Source of the DNA: Luidia sarsii
Lineage: Eukaryota; Echinodermata; Asteroidea; Paxillosida; Luidiidae
Assembly: GCA_949987565.1 (NCBI GenBank)
Contig: OX465113.1
Span: 8,066,551-8,130,550 of the forward strand
Length of the DNA stretch: 64,000 bases
Direction: 5' to 3'
The notes below the pieces were generated by a model that was not told where the DNA came from, did no database searches, and was given only the letters and a program-made list of their open reading frames with translations. Below are positions 1 through 11,900 of the stretch, piece by piece. Made by a program: the position numbers and the translations under genes. How positions within the stretch are numbered: position 1 is the first letter of the stretch; each line of letters starts with the position of its first letter.

Positions 1-3000
1 AGTGATGTGTGCCACTTGCAGCTGCTACACAGATCCAAGTGATGTGTGCGACTTGCAGCTGCTACACAGATCCAAGTGATGTGTGCCACTTGCAGCTGCT
101 ACACAGCTCCAAGTGATGTGTGCCACTTGCAGCTGCTACACAGATCCAAGTGATGTGTGCCACTTGCAGCTGCTACACAGATCCAAGTGATGTGTGCCAC
201 TTGCAGCTGCTACACAGCTCCAAGTGATGTGTGCCACTTGCAGCTGCTACACAGATCCAAGTGATGTGTGCCACTTGCAGCTGCTACACAGATCCAAGTG
301 ATGTGTGCCACTTGCAGCTGCTACACAGCTCCAAGTGATGTGTGCCACTTGCAGCTGCTACACAGCTTCAAGTGATGTGTGCCACTTGCAGCTGCTACAC
401 AGATCCAAGTGATGTGTGCCACTTGCAGCTGCTACACAGCTCCAAGTGATGTGTGCCACTTGCAGCTGCTACACAGCTCCAAGTGATGTGTGCGACTTGC
501 AGCTGCTACACTGCTCCAAGTGATGTGTGCCACTTGCAGCTGCTACACAGATCCAAGTGATGTGTGTGCCACTTGCAGCTGCTACACAGCTCCAAGTGAT
601 GTGTGCGACTTGCAGCTGCTACACAGATCCAAGTGATGTGTGCCACTTGCAGCTGCTACACAGCTCCAAGTGATGTGTGCCACTTGCAGCTGCTACACAG
701 CTACAAGTGATGTGTGCGACTTGCAGCTGCTACACAGATCCAAGTGATGTGTGTGCCACTTGCAGGTGCTACACAGATCCAAGTGATGTGTGCCACTTGC
801 AGCTGCTACACAGCTCCAAGTGATGTGTGCCACTTGCAGCTGCTACACAGATCCAAGTGATGTGTGCCACTTGCAGCTGCTACACAGATCCAAGTGATGT
901 GTGCCACTTGCAGCTGCTACACAGCTCCAAGTGATGTGTGCCACTTGCAGCTGCTACACAGCTCCAAGTGATGTGTGCCACTTGCAGCTGCTACACAGCT
1001 CCAAGTGGTGTGCCACTTGCAGCTGCTACACAGCTCCAAGTGATGTGTGTACCACTTGCAGCTGCTACACAGCTCCAGGTGATGTGTGCCACTTGCAGCT
1101 GCTACACAGCTCCAAGTGATGTGTGCCACTTGCAGCTGCTACACAGATCCAAGTGATGTGTGCCACTTGCAGCTGCTACACAGATCCAAGTGATGTGTGC
1201 CACTTGCAGCTGCTACACAGCTCCAAGTGATGTGTGCCACTTGCAGCTGCTACACAGCTCCAAGTGATGTGTGTGCCACTTGCAGCTGCTACACAGCTAC
1301 AAGTGATGTGTGCGACTTGCAGCTGCTACACAGATCCAAGTGATGTGTGCCACTTGCAGCTGCTACACAGCTCCAAGTGATGTGTGCGACTTGCAGCTGC
1401 TACACAGATCCAAGTGATGTGTGTGCGACTTGCAGCCGCTACACAGCTCCAAGTGATGTGCCACTTGCAGCTGCTACACAGCTCCAAGTGATGTGTGTGC
1501 CACTTGCAGCTGCTACACTGCTCCAAGTGATGTGTGCCACTTGCAGCTGCTACACAGATCCAAGTGATGTGTGCGCGACTTGCAGCCGCTACACAGATCC
1601 AAGTGATGTGTGCCACTTGCAGCTGCTACACAGCTCCAAGTGATGTGTGCCACTTGCAGCTGCTACACAGATCCAAGTGATGTGTGCCACTTGCAGCTGC
1701 TACACAGATCCAAGTGATGTGTGTGCCACTTGCAGCTGCTACACAGCTCCAAGTGATGTGTGCGACTTGCAGCTGCTACACAGCTCCAAGTGATGTGTGC
1801 GACTTGCAGCTGCTACACAGATCCAAGTGATGTGTGCCACTTGCAGCTGCTACACAGCTCCAAGTGATGTGTGCCACTTGCAGCTGCTACACAGCTACAA
1901 GTGATGTGTGCGACTTGCAGCTGCTACACAGATCCAAGTGATGTGTGTGCCACTTGCAGCTGCTACACAGATCCAAGTGATGTGTGCCACTTGCAGCTGC
2001 TACACAGCTCCAAGTGATGTGTGCCACTTGCAGCTGCTACACAGATCCAAGTGATGTGTGCGACTTGCAGCTGCTACACAGATCCAAGTGATGTGTGCCA
2101 CTTGCAGCTGCTACACAGCTCCAAGTGATGTGTGCCACTTGCAGCTGCTACACAGATCCAAGTGATGTGTGCCACTTGCAGCTGCTACACAGATCCAAGT
2201 GATGTGTGCCACTTGCAGCTGCTACACAGCTCCAAGTGATGTGTGCCACTTGCAGCTGCTACACAGATCCAAGTGATGTGTGCCACTTGCAGCTGCTACA
2301 CAGATCCAAGTGATGTGTGCCACTTGCAGCTGCTACACAGCTCCAAGTGATGTGTGCCACTTGCAGCTGCTACACAGCTACAAGTGATGTGTGCCACTTG
2401 CAGCTGCTACACAGATCCAAGTGATGTGTGCCACTTGCAGCTGCTACACAGCTCCAAGTGATGTGTGCCACTTGCAGCTGCTACACAGCTACAAGTGATG
2501 TGTGCGACTTGCAGCTGCTACACAGATCCAAGTGATGTGTGTGCCACTTGCAGCTGCTACACAGATCCAAGTGATGTGTGCCACTTGCAGCTGCTACACA
2601 GCTCCAAGTGATGTGTGCCACTTGCAGCTGCTACACAGATCCAAGTGATGTGTGCCACTTGCAGCTGCTACACAGATCCAAGTGATGTGTGCCACTTGCA
2701 GCTGCTACACAGCTCCAAGTGATGTGTGCCACTTGCAGCTGCTACACAGCTCCAAGTGATGTGTGCCACTTGCAGCTGCTACACAGCTCCAAGTGGTGTG
2801 CCACTTGCAGCTGCTACACAGCTCCAAGTGATGTGTGTACCACTTGCAGCTGCTACACAGCTCCAGGTGATGTGTGCCACTTGCAGCTGCTACACAGCTC
2901 CAAGTGATGTGTGCCACTTGCAGCTGCTACACAGATCCAAGTGATGTGTGCCACTTGCAGCTGCTACACAGATCCAAGTGATGTGTGCCACTTGCAGCTG

Positions 3001-3996
3001 CTACACAGCTCCAAGTGATGTGTGCCACTTGCAGCTGCTACACAGCTCCAAGTGATGTGTGTGCCACTTGCAGCTGCTACACAGCTACAAGTGATGTGTG
3101 CGACTTGCAGCTGCTACACAGATCCAAGTGATGTGTGCCACTTGCAGCTGCTACACAGCTCCAAGTGATGTGTGCGACTTGCAGCTGCTACACAGATCCA
3201 AGTGATGTGTGTGCGACTTGCAGCCGCTACACAGCTCCAAGTGATGTGCCACTTGCAGCTGCTACACAGCTCCAAGTGATGTGTGTGCCACTTGCAGCTG
3301 CTACACTGCTCCAAGTGATGTGTGCCACTTGCAGCTGCTACACAGATCCAAGTGATGTGTGCCACTTGCAGCTGCTACACAGATCCAAGTGATGTGTGCG
3401 CGACTTGCAGCCGCTACACAGATCCAAGTGATGTGTGCCACTTGCAGCTGCTACACAGCTCCAAGTGATGTGTGCCACTTGCAGCTGCTACACAGATCCA
3501 AGTGATGTGTGCCACTTGCAGCTGCTACACAGCTCCAAGTGATGTGTGCCACTTGCAGCTGCTACACAGCTCCAAGTGATGTGTGTGCCACTTGCAGCTG
3601 CTACACAGCTACAAGTGATGTGTGCGACTTGCAGCTGCTACACAGCTCCAAGTGATGTGTGTGCCACTTGCAGCTGCTACACAGCTCCAAGTGATGTGTG
3701 CCACTTGCAGCTGCTACACAGCTCCAAGTGATGTGTGCCACTTGCAGCTGCTACACAGATCCAAGTGATGTGTGCCACTTGCAGCTGCTACACAGATCCA
3801 AGTGATGTGTGCCACTTGCAGCTGCTACACAGATCCAAGTGATGTGTGCCACTTGCAGCTGCTACACAGCTCCAAGTGATGTGTGCCACTTGCAGCTGCT
3901 ACACAGATCCAAGTGATGTGTGCGACTTGCAGCTGCTACACAGCTCCAAGTGATGTGTGTGCGACTTGCAGCTGCTACACAGATCCAAGTGATGTG
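1..3996. repeat. 37-bp minisatellite array with higher-order duplication
   Basis: A direct tandem array with a unit of about 37 bp, recognisable by the core GTGCCACTTGCAGCTGCTAC followed by ACAGATCCA or ACAGCTCCA. Units differ mainly by T/C at that last site, by GTGCC versus GTGCG, and by extra GT dinucleotides giving 39-bp units. It starts at the window edge, so it is truncated on the left, and ends at GATGTG near 3996. Blocks at about 733-1560 recur at about 2521-3348 with a constant 1788-bp offset, so about 48 monomers were duplicated as a unit. Short open frames on both strands are by-products. It probably sits in a 3' intron of UBE3C, because the exons for the HECT domain have not yet appeared, but this is inferred. 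Confidence 0.97.
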
Positions 3997-4143
3997 GGAA
4001 CTACAAAGAGAAACTCCCCCGCACCCCAACAATGCATAAAGTTAATTTAAGGCTAAAAAAAGAGAAACAAAATACCGTAATTATTGTTGGGTGATTTGAA
4101 TTTACAATTCAAACATTGAAGAATAAACAGTTACACACTGTAC

Positions 4144-4488
4144 TTAGATTAAAGCAAGTTTAAAAAGATAGGTCTTTACTTTACACTTGAAAATAGTGAC
4201 TGACTGCGATTGTTGGATATCAGCGGGCAACCTATTCCATAATGCAGGGGCTGCACATAGAAAGGATCTATCCCCAGTGTTTTTAACATTCTACACTTAG
4301 GATTTTCCCAGACACAGATTATTGTGAGATTGTAAGCAAAAGTTGGATGCCTTCTTAACATCAACAAGATCACTGATGTACTTTGGAGACAGGCCGTGTA
4401 AGGCTTTAAACGTTAAAATGAGTATTTTAAAATCTAAATGGAATTTCACTGGCAGCCAATGTAATTGATGCAAGACTGGTGATATATG
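4144..4488 (-). mobile_element. LINE (non-LTR retrotransposon) reverse-transcriptase C-terminal remnant
   Basis: On the minus strand one frame reads LHQLHWLPVKFHLDFKIL, then FKALHGLSPKYISDLV, then after a stop and a one-base shift SFLCAAPALWNRLPADI and FKCKVKTYLFK, ending at TAA. The pair 'LHWLPV..R..FKIL..FKALHG.SP.Y' and 'APxLWNxLPxxI...FKxxxKTxLF' is the characteristic tail of reverse transcriptases from CR1/L2/Jockey-type LINEs. At least one in-frame stop and one frameshift show that it is dead. The upstream RT fingers and palm and the endonuclease are absent, as expected of a 5'-truncated copy. Assignment to a particular clade is not possible from this piece. It lies to the left of UBE3C exon 12, probably inside the following intron. 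Confidence 0.85.
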
Positions 4489-5729
4489 GTTGAATTTCTA
4501 TAACTATCAAAGTGACTTGCTGAGAGTTAATGTTCAACAAAATGTCATTTTAAAATGTCATTAAGAAGAGCCGTTTCAGTGCTATGGTGTTTCCTACAAT
4601 GTATATGTAGGGAAACATGAATTAAAACGTACGCCCATACAGGCTACATATCGCCGTTCAAGTGTGTGTTATCGCTCATGTGACCTATGACATGACGCGG
4701 CTTAGTTGAGTCGGTAGAGTAGACCTATACCAAGTGTTGATTCTTTCAAGCTGTATGCCATGAGCCTCAACACTTTACTAACGCGAGGGTCACACAGTCC
4801 ATTTGCTCACCAAAATGAAACCACTAATACAGTATCGATAAAAGATGCCGTGGTTGGAGCAGACCGCTGGCGCAACAGCACGGCCTAATTGGATTCATCA
4901 GGTAAAGAGACTTTCCAGGTCATACAATGATATAACCAGATTTGTATCTCCTGCATTAAGGGCAGATTTTGAGGCTAATGTTTGTTTGTAGATTAGTGTG
5001 GGAGCTGCATGTAGATGAGTGTGCTGCCAACCGTTGTTGTATTGCTGGTCTCACACTCTGCGTGATCCCACTGTCACACGTATAAGGTATATGTACTGCA
5101 TAATGACAAGTGATGGTACTGTTAGTCATTCTAGTTGGATTTCTCTCCCCATGTACTGCTAACTGTGCAATGTGAGTCCTTAACCTGTACTTGTCCTTAC
5201 TCCAGAATGTATGGGTTATTTTGGTTTGACAGCTGCTTGGCTCCAAGTGAATTTAGGATAATCTGACAGTTAGTACCCCTGCTTGAGCTCTGCTTAGAGA
5301 GGGGCCAACACCACCTTCCACCCTAAGTAAACTATCAATCTGAAAAAAAATTGATCATTTATATTCATTTCTCTCAATAATATTATATCAATTTGCAATT
5401 CTCTATCTTTGTCTGCGAAAGTTTTTTTTGGGTCTTTTCCAATTCATTTCTGTGTGTTGGTGACGAGCCAACCGAGGAAGCAATAGAAAAAACACCATCA
5501 CCCGCTGCCCTGAAGACAACCAACTCGACTGCGTGCCAGGGACCTGGGTCCCAAGTAAGCAAGCGACTGGGGCTTTCTGACCCTACTGCTGACATGCCGT
5601 CCTACTTCATATACGATGATTGGAACATTGGATAAAGTGAATGGGTAGTCATGTGATTGTGCACATGCTGGAATACAGCCATTTCAGCCAGCTTTGAAAC
5701 AAATTGAAGACTACTAATGAGGTGCATAC
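4489..5729. other. Non-coding stretch, probably UBE3C intron 12
   Basis: No exon continuing UBE3C (expected to encode the segment between the helical region and the HECT domain) was found on the minus strand. A tRNA-promoter A-box-like string, TAGTTGAGTCGG, matching TRGYNNANNNGG, lies near 4703-4714 without a good B box; it may be a SINE fragment. Open frames at 5383-5635 on both strands have no recognisable content. Confidence 0.5.
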
Positions 5730-5947
5730 CTTGAAGACATGCATCCAGGTGGCAGCGTCATCAGCTGTGGAGCTGCTATGGGGTGCCATGCCCACACTGG
5801 CCAAGGCCTGCTGGTATTCCTGGGTGACAGATGGGCGGGTCTCAGGATGGGCACACTCAATCATGCCCAGACAGGCATTGCATAGGATGTGGCTCATGTG
5901 AACTAACTCATCCAGCCTGAAGGGCATCAACCGTCGATGGGAGGAAC
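5730..5947 (-). CDS. UBE3C: UBE3C exon 12 (residues ~533-605)
   Basis: The acceptor CTAG at 5948-5951 and the donor GTATGC ending at 5729 bound 218 bases. Entry phase is 1 (G|GT) and exit phase 0. It encodes LMPFRLDELVHMSHILCNA and ACLGMIECAHPETRPSVTQE, then WMHVFK, matching human MMPFTLEELIMLSRCLRDA, ACLGIIKLAYPETKPEVREE and RWIQLFK. This is the last exon found; the next should start near the human residues ITNLVKML. Confidence 0.93.
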
Positions 5948-8900
5948 CTAGAAGCATTGAGTCAGACACACAGATGGCCTTTACTCTCAATTTCCACAAT
6001 ATATTATTACATAAAAAAGAGAAAATCCACAATTCTGGCCCTCTAACTTATCAGGATTGATGTATTTCTGGTCTTCTTCTCTCGTATGTCAATCACAGCA
6101 GTCAAAATTGACAGTTACTGAGGTAGGTGACCAGTTCTGGTTCATCTAGTGATGTGAGTGATCACAGTTCAATATTTCAGGTCAATCTAGTCAAGCAGTT
6201 TGTAATGTTTTTCATAACTTTCTTGAATGCATTGTTACCTCGGCTGTCACCATGAAATTCTGCATCATGGAGAGACAAGAGAAGGTGACCAAAGAGCGAG
6301 CAGAAGACGGAGAGTAAAGGGACAATGGTTGCACTGTCAGCTGGTGATAGAGGGTAGCCGCTGGACAACAACTGAATCAGAGGGGTGCGTGACCTGCAAG
6401 AGAGAGGGATGTCAGTAGGGGTTGGACGCAGTGGACGCCAGCAGATGCAGTGCCATCATTGTGCTCCACAGTGTGCCAGTGTATCACAGTGCACCACAGA
6501 GTGCCAGTGTATCACAGTGCACCACAGAGTGCCAGTGTATCACAGTGCACCACAGAGTGCCAGTGTATCACAGTGCACCACAGAGTGCCAGTGTATCACA
6601 GTGCACCACAGAGTGCCAGTGTATCACAGTGCACCACAGAGTGCCAGTGTATCACAGTGCACCACAGAGTGTCAGTGTATCACAGTGCACCACAGAGTGC
6701 CAGTGTATCACAGTGCACCACAGAGTGCCAGTGTATCACAGTGCACCACAGAGTGCCAGTGTATCACAGTGCACCACAGAGTGCCAGTGTATCACAGTGC
6801 ACCACAGAGTGCCAGTGTATCACAGTGCACCACAGAGTGCCAGTGTATCACAGTGCACCACAGAGTGCCAGTGTATCACAGTGCACCACAGAGTGCCAGT
6901 GTATCACAGTGCACCACAGAGTGCCAGTGTATCACAGTGCACCACAGAGTGCCAGTGTATCACAGTGCACCACAGAGTGCCAGTGTATCACAGTGCACCA
7001 CAGAGTGCCAGTGTATCACAGTGCACCACAGAGTGCCAGTGTATCACAGTGCACCACAGAGTGCCAGTGTATCACAGTGCACCACAGAGTGCCAGTGTAT
7101 CACAGTGCACCACAGAGTGCCAGTGTATCACAGTGCACCACAGAGTGCCAGTGTATCACAGTGCACCACAGAGTGCCAGTGTATCACAGTGCACCACAGA
7201 GTGTCAGTGTATCACAGTGCACCACAGAGTGCCAGTGTATCACAGTGCACCACAGAGTGCCAGTGTATCACAGTGCACCACAGAGTGCCAGTGTGCCACA
7301 ATGCACAATGGTGTACCACAGTGTACCAGTGTGCCAGTGTACCACAGTGTACCAGTGTACCACAATGTACCAGTGTATCACAGTGCACCACAGAGTGCCG
7401 GTGTGCCACAATGCACAACAGTGTACCAGGGTATCACAGTGTGCCAGTACGGTGTACAACAGTGTACCAGTGCACCACAGTGTGCCAGTGTATCACAATG
7501 CACAACAGTGTACCAAAGTGTACCAGTGTCCACAGTGTACCAGTGTATCACAGTGCACCACAGAGTGCCAGTGTGCCACAATGCACAATGGTGTACCAGT
7601 GTACCAGTGTATCACAGTGTACCAGTGTATCACAGTGCACCACAGAAGGCCAGTGTGCCACAATGCACAACGGTGTACCACAGTGTAACACAGTGTACCA
7701 CAGTGTACCACAGTGTACCAGTGTACCACAGTGTGCCAGTACGGTGTACAGCAGTGTACCAGAGCACCACAGTGTGCCAGTGTATCACAATGGACTACGG
7801 TGTACCACAGTGTACCAGTATATCAGAGTGCCAGTGTATCACAGCGTACCACAGAGTGCCAGTGTGCCACAATGCACAAGTGTACCACAGTGTACCACAG
7901 TGTACCAGTGTACTACAGTGTACCACAGTGTACCAGTGTATCACAGTGTACCACAGTGTACCAGTGTATCACAGCGCACCACAGTGTGCCAGTGTGCCAC
8001 AATGCACAACAGTATACCACAGTGTACCACAGTGTATCACAGTGCACCACAGAGTGCCAGTGTGCCACAATGCACAACGGTGTACCACAGTGTACCAGTG
8101 TATCACAGCGTGCCAGTAAGGTGTACAATAGTGTACCAGTGCACCAGTGTGCCAGTGTATCACAATGGACTATGGTGTACCACAGTGTACCAGTATATCA
8201 GTGTGCCAGTGTACCACAATGCACAACAGTGTACTACAGTGTACCACAGTGTACCAGTGTATCACAGTGCACCACAGAGTGCCAGTGTGCCAAAATGCAC
8301 AACAGTGTACCACAGTGTACCACAGTGTACCAGTGTATCACAGTGCACCACAGAGTGCCAGTGTGCCACAATGCACAACAGTGTACCAGTGTACCACAGT
8401 GTACCAGTGTATTACAGTGAACCACAGAGTGCCAGTGTGCCACAATGCACAACAGTGTACCACAGTGTACCACAGTGTACCAGTGTATCACAGTGCACCA
8501 CAGAGTGCCAGTGTGGCACAATGCACAACAGTGTACCACAGTGTACCAGTGTATCACAGTGCACCACAGAGTGCCAGTGTGCCACAATGCACAACAGTGT
8601 ACCACAGTGTACCACAGTGTACCAGTGTATCACAGTGTGCCAGTACGGTGTACAACAGTGTACCAGTGCACCAGTGTGCCAGTGTATCACAATGGACTAC
8701 GGTGTACCACAGTGTACCAGTATATCAGTGTGCCAGTGTACCACAATGCACTACAGTGTACCACAGTGTACCCGTGTATAACAGTGTGCCAGTGTACCAG
8801 AGTAAGCACCACAGTGAACCACAATGCACAACGGTGTACCACAGTGTACCGGTGTACCAGTGTACCAGTGTATCACAGTGCAACAAAGAGTGTCAGTGTG

Positions 8901-11900
8901 CCACAATGCACTACAGTGTACCACAGTGTACCAGTGTATAACAGTGTGCCAGTGTACCAAAGTGTGCCAGTGAGCAGCACAGTGAACCACAATGCACAAA
9001 GGTATACCAGTGTGCTACAGTGCACCAGTGTGCCAGTGTACCACAATGCACTATGGTGTACCACAGTGTGCCGGTGAGCACCAGTGTGCCACAGTGAATC
9101 AGTGTGCCAGTGTACCACAATGCACTATGGTGTATTGTACCACAGAGTGTCATAGTGTATTACAGTGTGCCAAAGTGTATCACAGTGTGCCATAGTGTAT
9201 CACAGTGTGCCATAGTGTATCACAGTGTGCCATAGTGTATCACAGTGTGCCATAGTGTATCTGTGTGCCATAGTGTATCACAGTGTGCCATAGTGTATCA
9301 CAGTGTGCCATAGTGTATCACAGTGTGCCACAGTGTATCACAGTGTGCCATAGTGTATCACAGTGTGCCATAGTGAATCACAGTGTGGCAGTGTACCACA
9401 ATGCACAACGGGAAGTGATGAAAGGAGGCAAAAATGCAATATCAAAGAAATTGATATTCAACTGTATTTGACTTATTATTGTTTTTATATTAATCTGGCC
9501 ATTTTCATTTGGAGAAAGACAAAATTAGTCCCAAATAACCTCCTTGTTGGAGGTAAATAAGCAAGGAGACTTCCATCATTGGGCTTTCCTCTTTATTTGT
9601 GACTTGTATAAGATAAGAGGTTTCATTTGTCCAAAAATATGAGGACTGGGCGTTTTGATCCTAGCAGGACCTTTCAAAAAGGCAGAATGTTAGGCCCTCC
9701 CCTAATTTTTGAGATTTGCATTTTGGTCATTTTAGTCAATAAGCAGTTTGCACATTTTTGCGTAGCGTATTACTTTTGATTTCATGTGTGATTCTCATCA
9801 TCTGAAGGTTTTGTGCCAGATTTATTGACTTACCCAGTGACTGCTGGAGCTGAGACTGTCTTGACAGCATCCCACAAATGCCTCAGGAACCTCTCATTGA
9901 CTGCTAACATATACAGCAACCTGGGCAGAGGAGATGGAGGCCAAGGCCAATAAGGCCACAAGATGATAGCAAAGTGGATTCACCATGTGTACAATGCCTC
10001 CACAAAGGGGGAGTCTATTTACTCTGATAGATCAGGGCTTGTCCTTGACTTTGTACAACATACATAGGTAGAAAGCCGGACCATCACAAGATTTCAGGTG
10101 GCATCACACATCTTTTGGTAACCCAGAATATAAAAATAAAGATAAAAATATTAATATAACTAATATTATAAGTTTAAACTTATGGGTAATGGTAAATGTT
10201 AAAACTTTCCCCAAGATGTTTGGGTGGTAGCTATAGTTGGGTGACTGTGTCCCTAGGCCAATTTGGCACCAGGGACACAGGCAAGGCCAAGCCCTCTTGT
10301 AAGTCCTGGAAATCTTCAAGAGAAGACAGACATTAAATACTTAATGTCCTCTTCTCAGGACAATGACATAATAAGGATGATGTCAATGGTGGGAGGACAC
10401 TGTCTTAGCATTTGAGAGCACTTTCACTGTCTTATAGATTATCTGACTTAAGCACTAAAATGATTCTGACTGGTGGCACCACCCCAGGCAAGATAGTTGA
10501 CTTTTTGAGAAGAGTCCAAGCCAAGGGCTGGACAGCTCCTAAGGTAGAGTGCCTGTAGGTAAGGCTGGGCAGAAAACCCGGGTATCCGAAACCCAACCGA
10601 AGGCATCGGATACCCGGTTCCATTTTTTGGAGTTCGGGTATCCGATTTGTATCCGATCTTTACTTTGTTTATGAGATTGTAAGACGCAGTGGCATCTGAA
10701 TTTGTATCAACTTTATATCCGATTGTCGTTGTCATTGAATAGAGTTGTCTTTTAAGCCATGGTTATCATTAGGTGCAATTCCGCTAGAAAAGGAAAAGTG
10801 GACTGCATCATCGCGATTCAAGAATCAATTTGTTTTCGTGCACGAGTTTACACACAGCAATATTTTCGGAAAGTGGATCACATCTACAAGATGCACGTGT
10901 TGTGATGCAGCACTCTCGCTGTAGATTTCACAAGTGATCGTTTTCGTTTTGGACACCATGATTCTAATGATCGCAGCATGTTAAAACAATGCTGCTTAAT
11001 TGTTTTGGTCGTCAATGAAACCCAGGAAAACCTCAAGTAAAGGTTTTTTTTTAATCGATGTTGATTGTTGCCGATTTAATTATCGATGTTGCTTGTTGCT
11101 AATATTATTATCGATGTCGCTTGTTGCCAATTTTATTACCGATGTTGCAGATTTTATTATTTCTGTTGCTTGTTGCCGATTTTATTATCGAGGTAGAAAC
11201 TGAAAGCATGCCTGGTGCGGCGCTCCGATACTGCGATAGCAACCAGGGTGCATTACGCAATGTACTTCCGGGTTGTTAATTTCTTATGTTTTACATTGAA
11301 TGGCGGGTATCCGGGTACCGAAGATTTCAAAATTTGGGTATCCGGTTCCTCAAATACCTGATTTTGCCTAGCCTTACCTGTACGTCAGACAAGAGACATG
11401 GGTGGTCAAAATGTTTGTGCGATTTTTTCTATTAAATTTGCTGGTCAATTTGATCTTGGCTGGCTATACTCTCCTCCCTCCTCCTCCTCATTAACTTCCT
11501 TCAAAGGCCTTCTGGCTTACATTGTCCTTGGAACCTGCATCTTGTGTTCTACCATCAGGGTGTGGCAGAGGGCACACAGGGTGGTTAGGACTGACACCCC
11601 ACTCCTTGAGACTGCAGTTAGTAGCTGCTGGGCATACGTGGCCGAGTTCAGCATCTGAAGACATTCATTCCGAATCTCCAGCAGGGATGAGGCTCCTCCA
11701 AACTGCTCCCACCAACAGTCAAAACAAATGAATGGGTGCATGAATGCAAACATGCATTAATCTGACTAAGCAATCATTTGAAACAACCAATTTCAGCTTA
11801 TTGAACATCAATTTGACTGATGAGTTAATTTGACTTTTAGATAAACATACCAGAAATTAATTGATTGAACCAGGATTGTACATCATTTAATACGGATTTA

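Noticed and set aside
1..3996. CRISPR-like array
   Set aside because: Direct repeats are contiguous with no unique spacers, and the DNA is eukaryotic; same for the 28-, 21- and 59-bp arrays.
5383..5635. UBE3C exon 13 candidate
   Set aside because: Neither strand encodes the expected segment after exon 12 (human ITNLVKML... followed by NHWL).
6385..8781. 798-codon plus-strand frame (and 565-, 412-, 264-codon companions)
   Set aside because: Lies wholly in the 28-bp array in a UBE3C intron, on the opposite strand; all three frames are open because the unit has no stop, and the peptide only cycles VPVYHSAPQSASVSQCTTEC.
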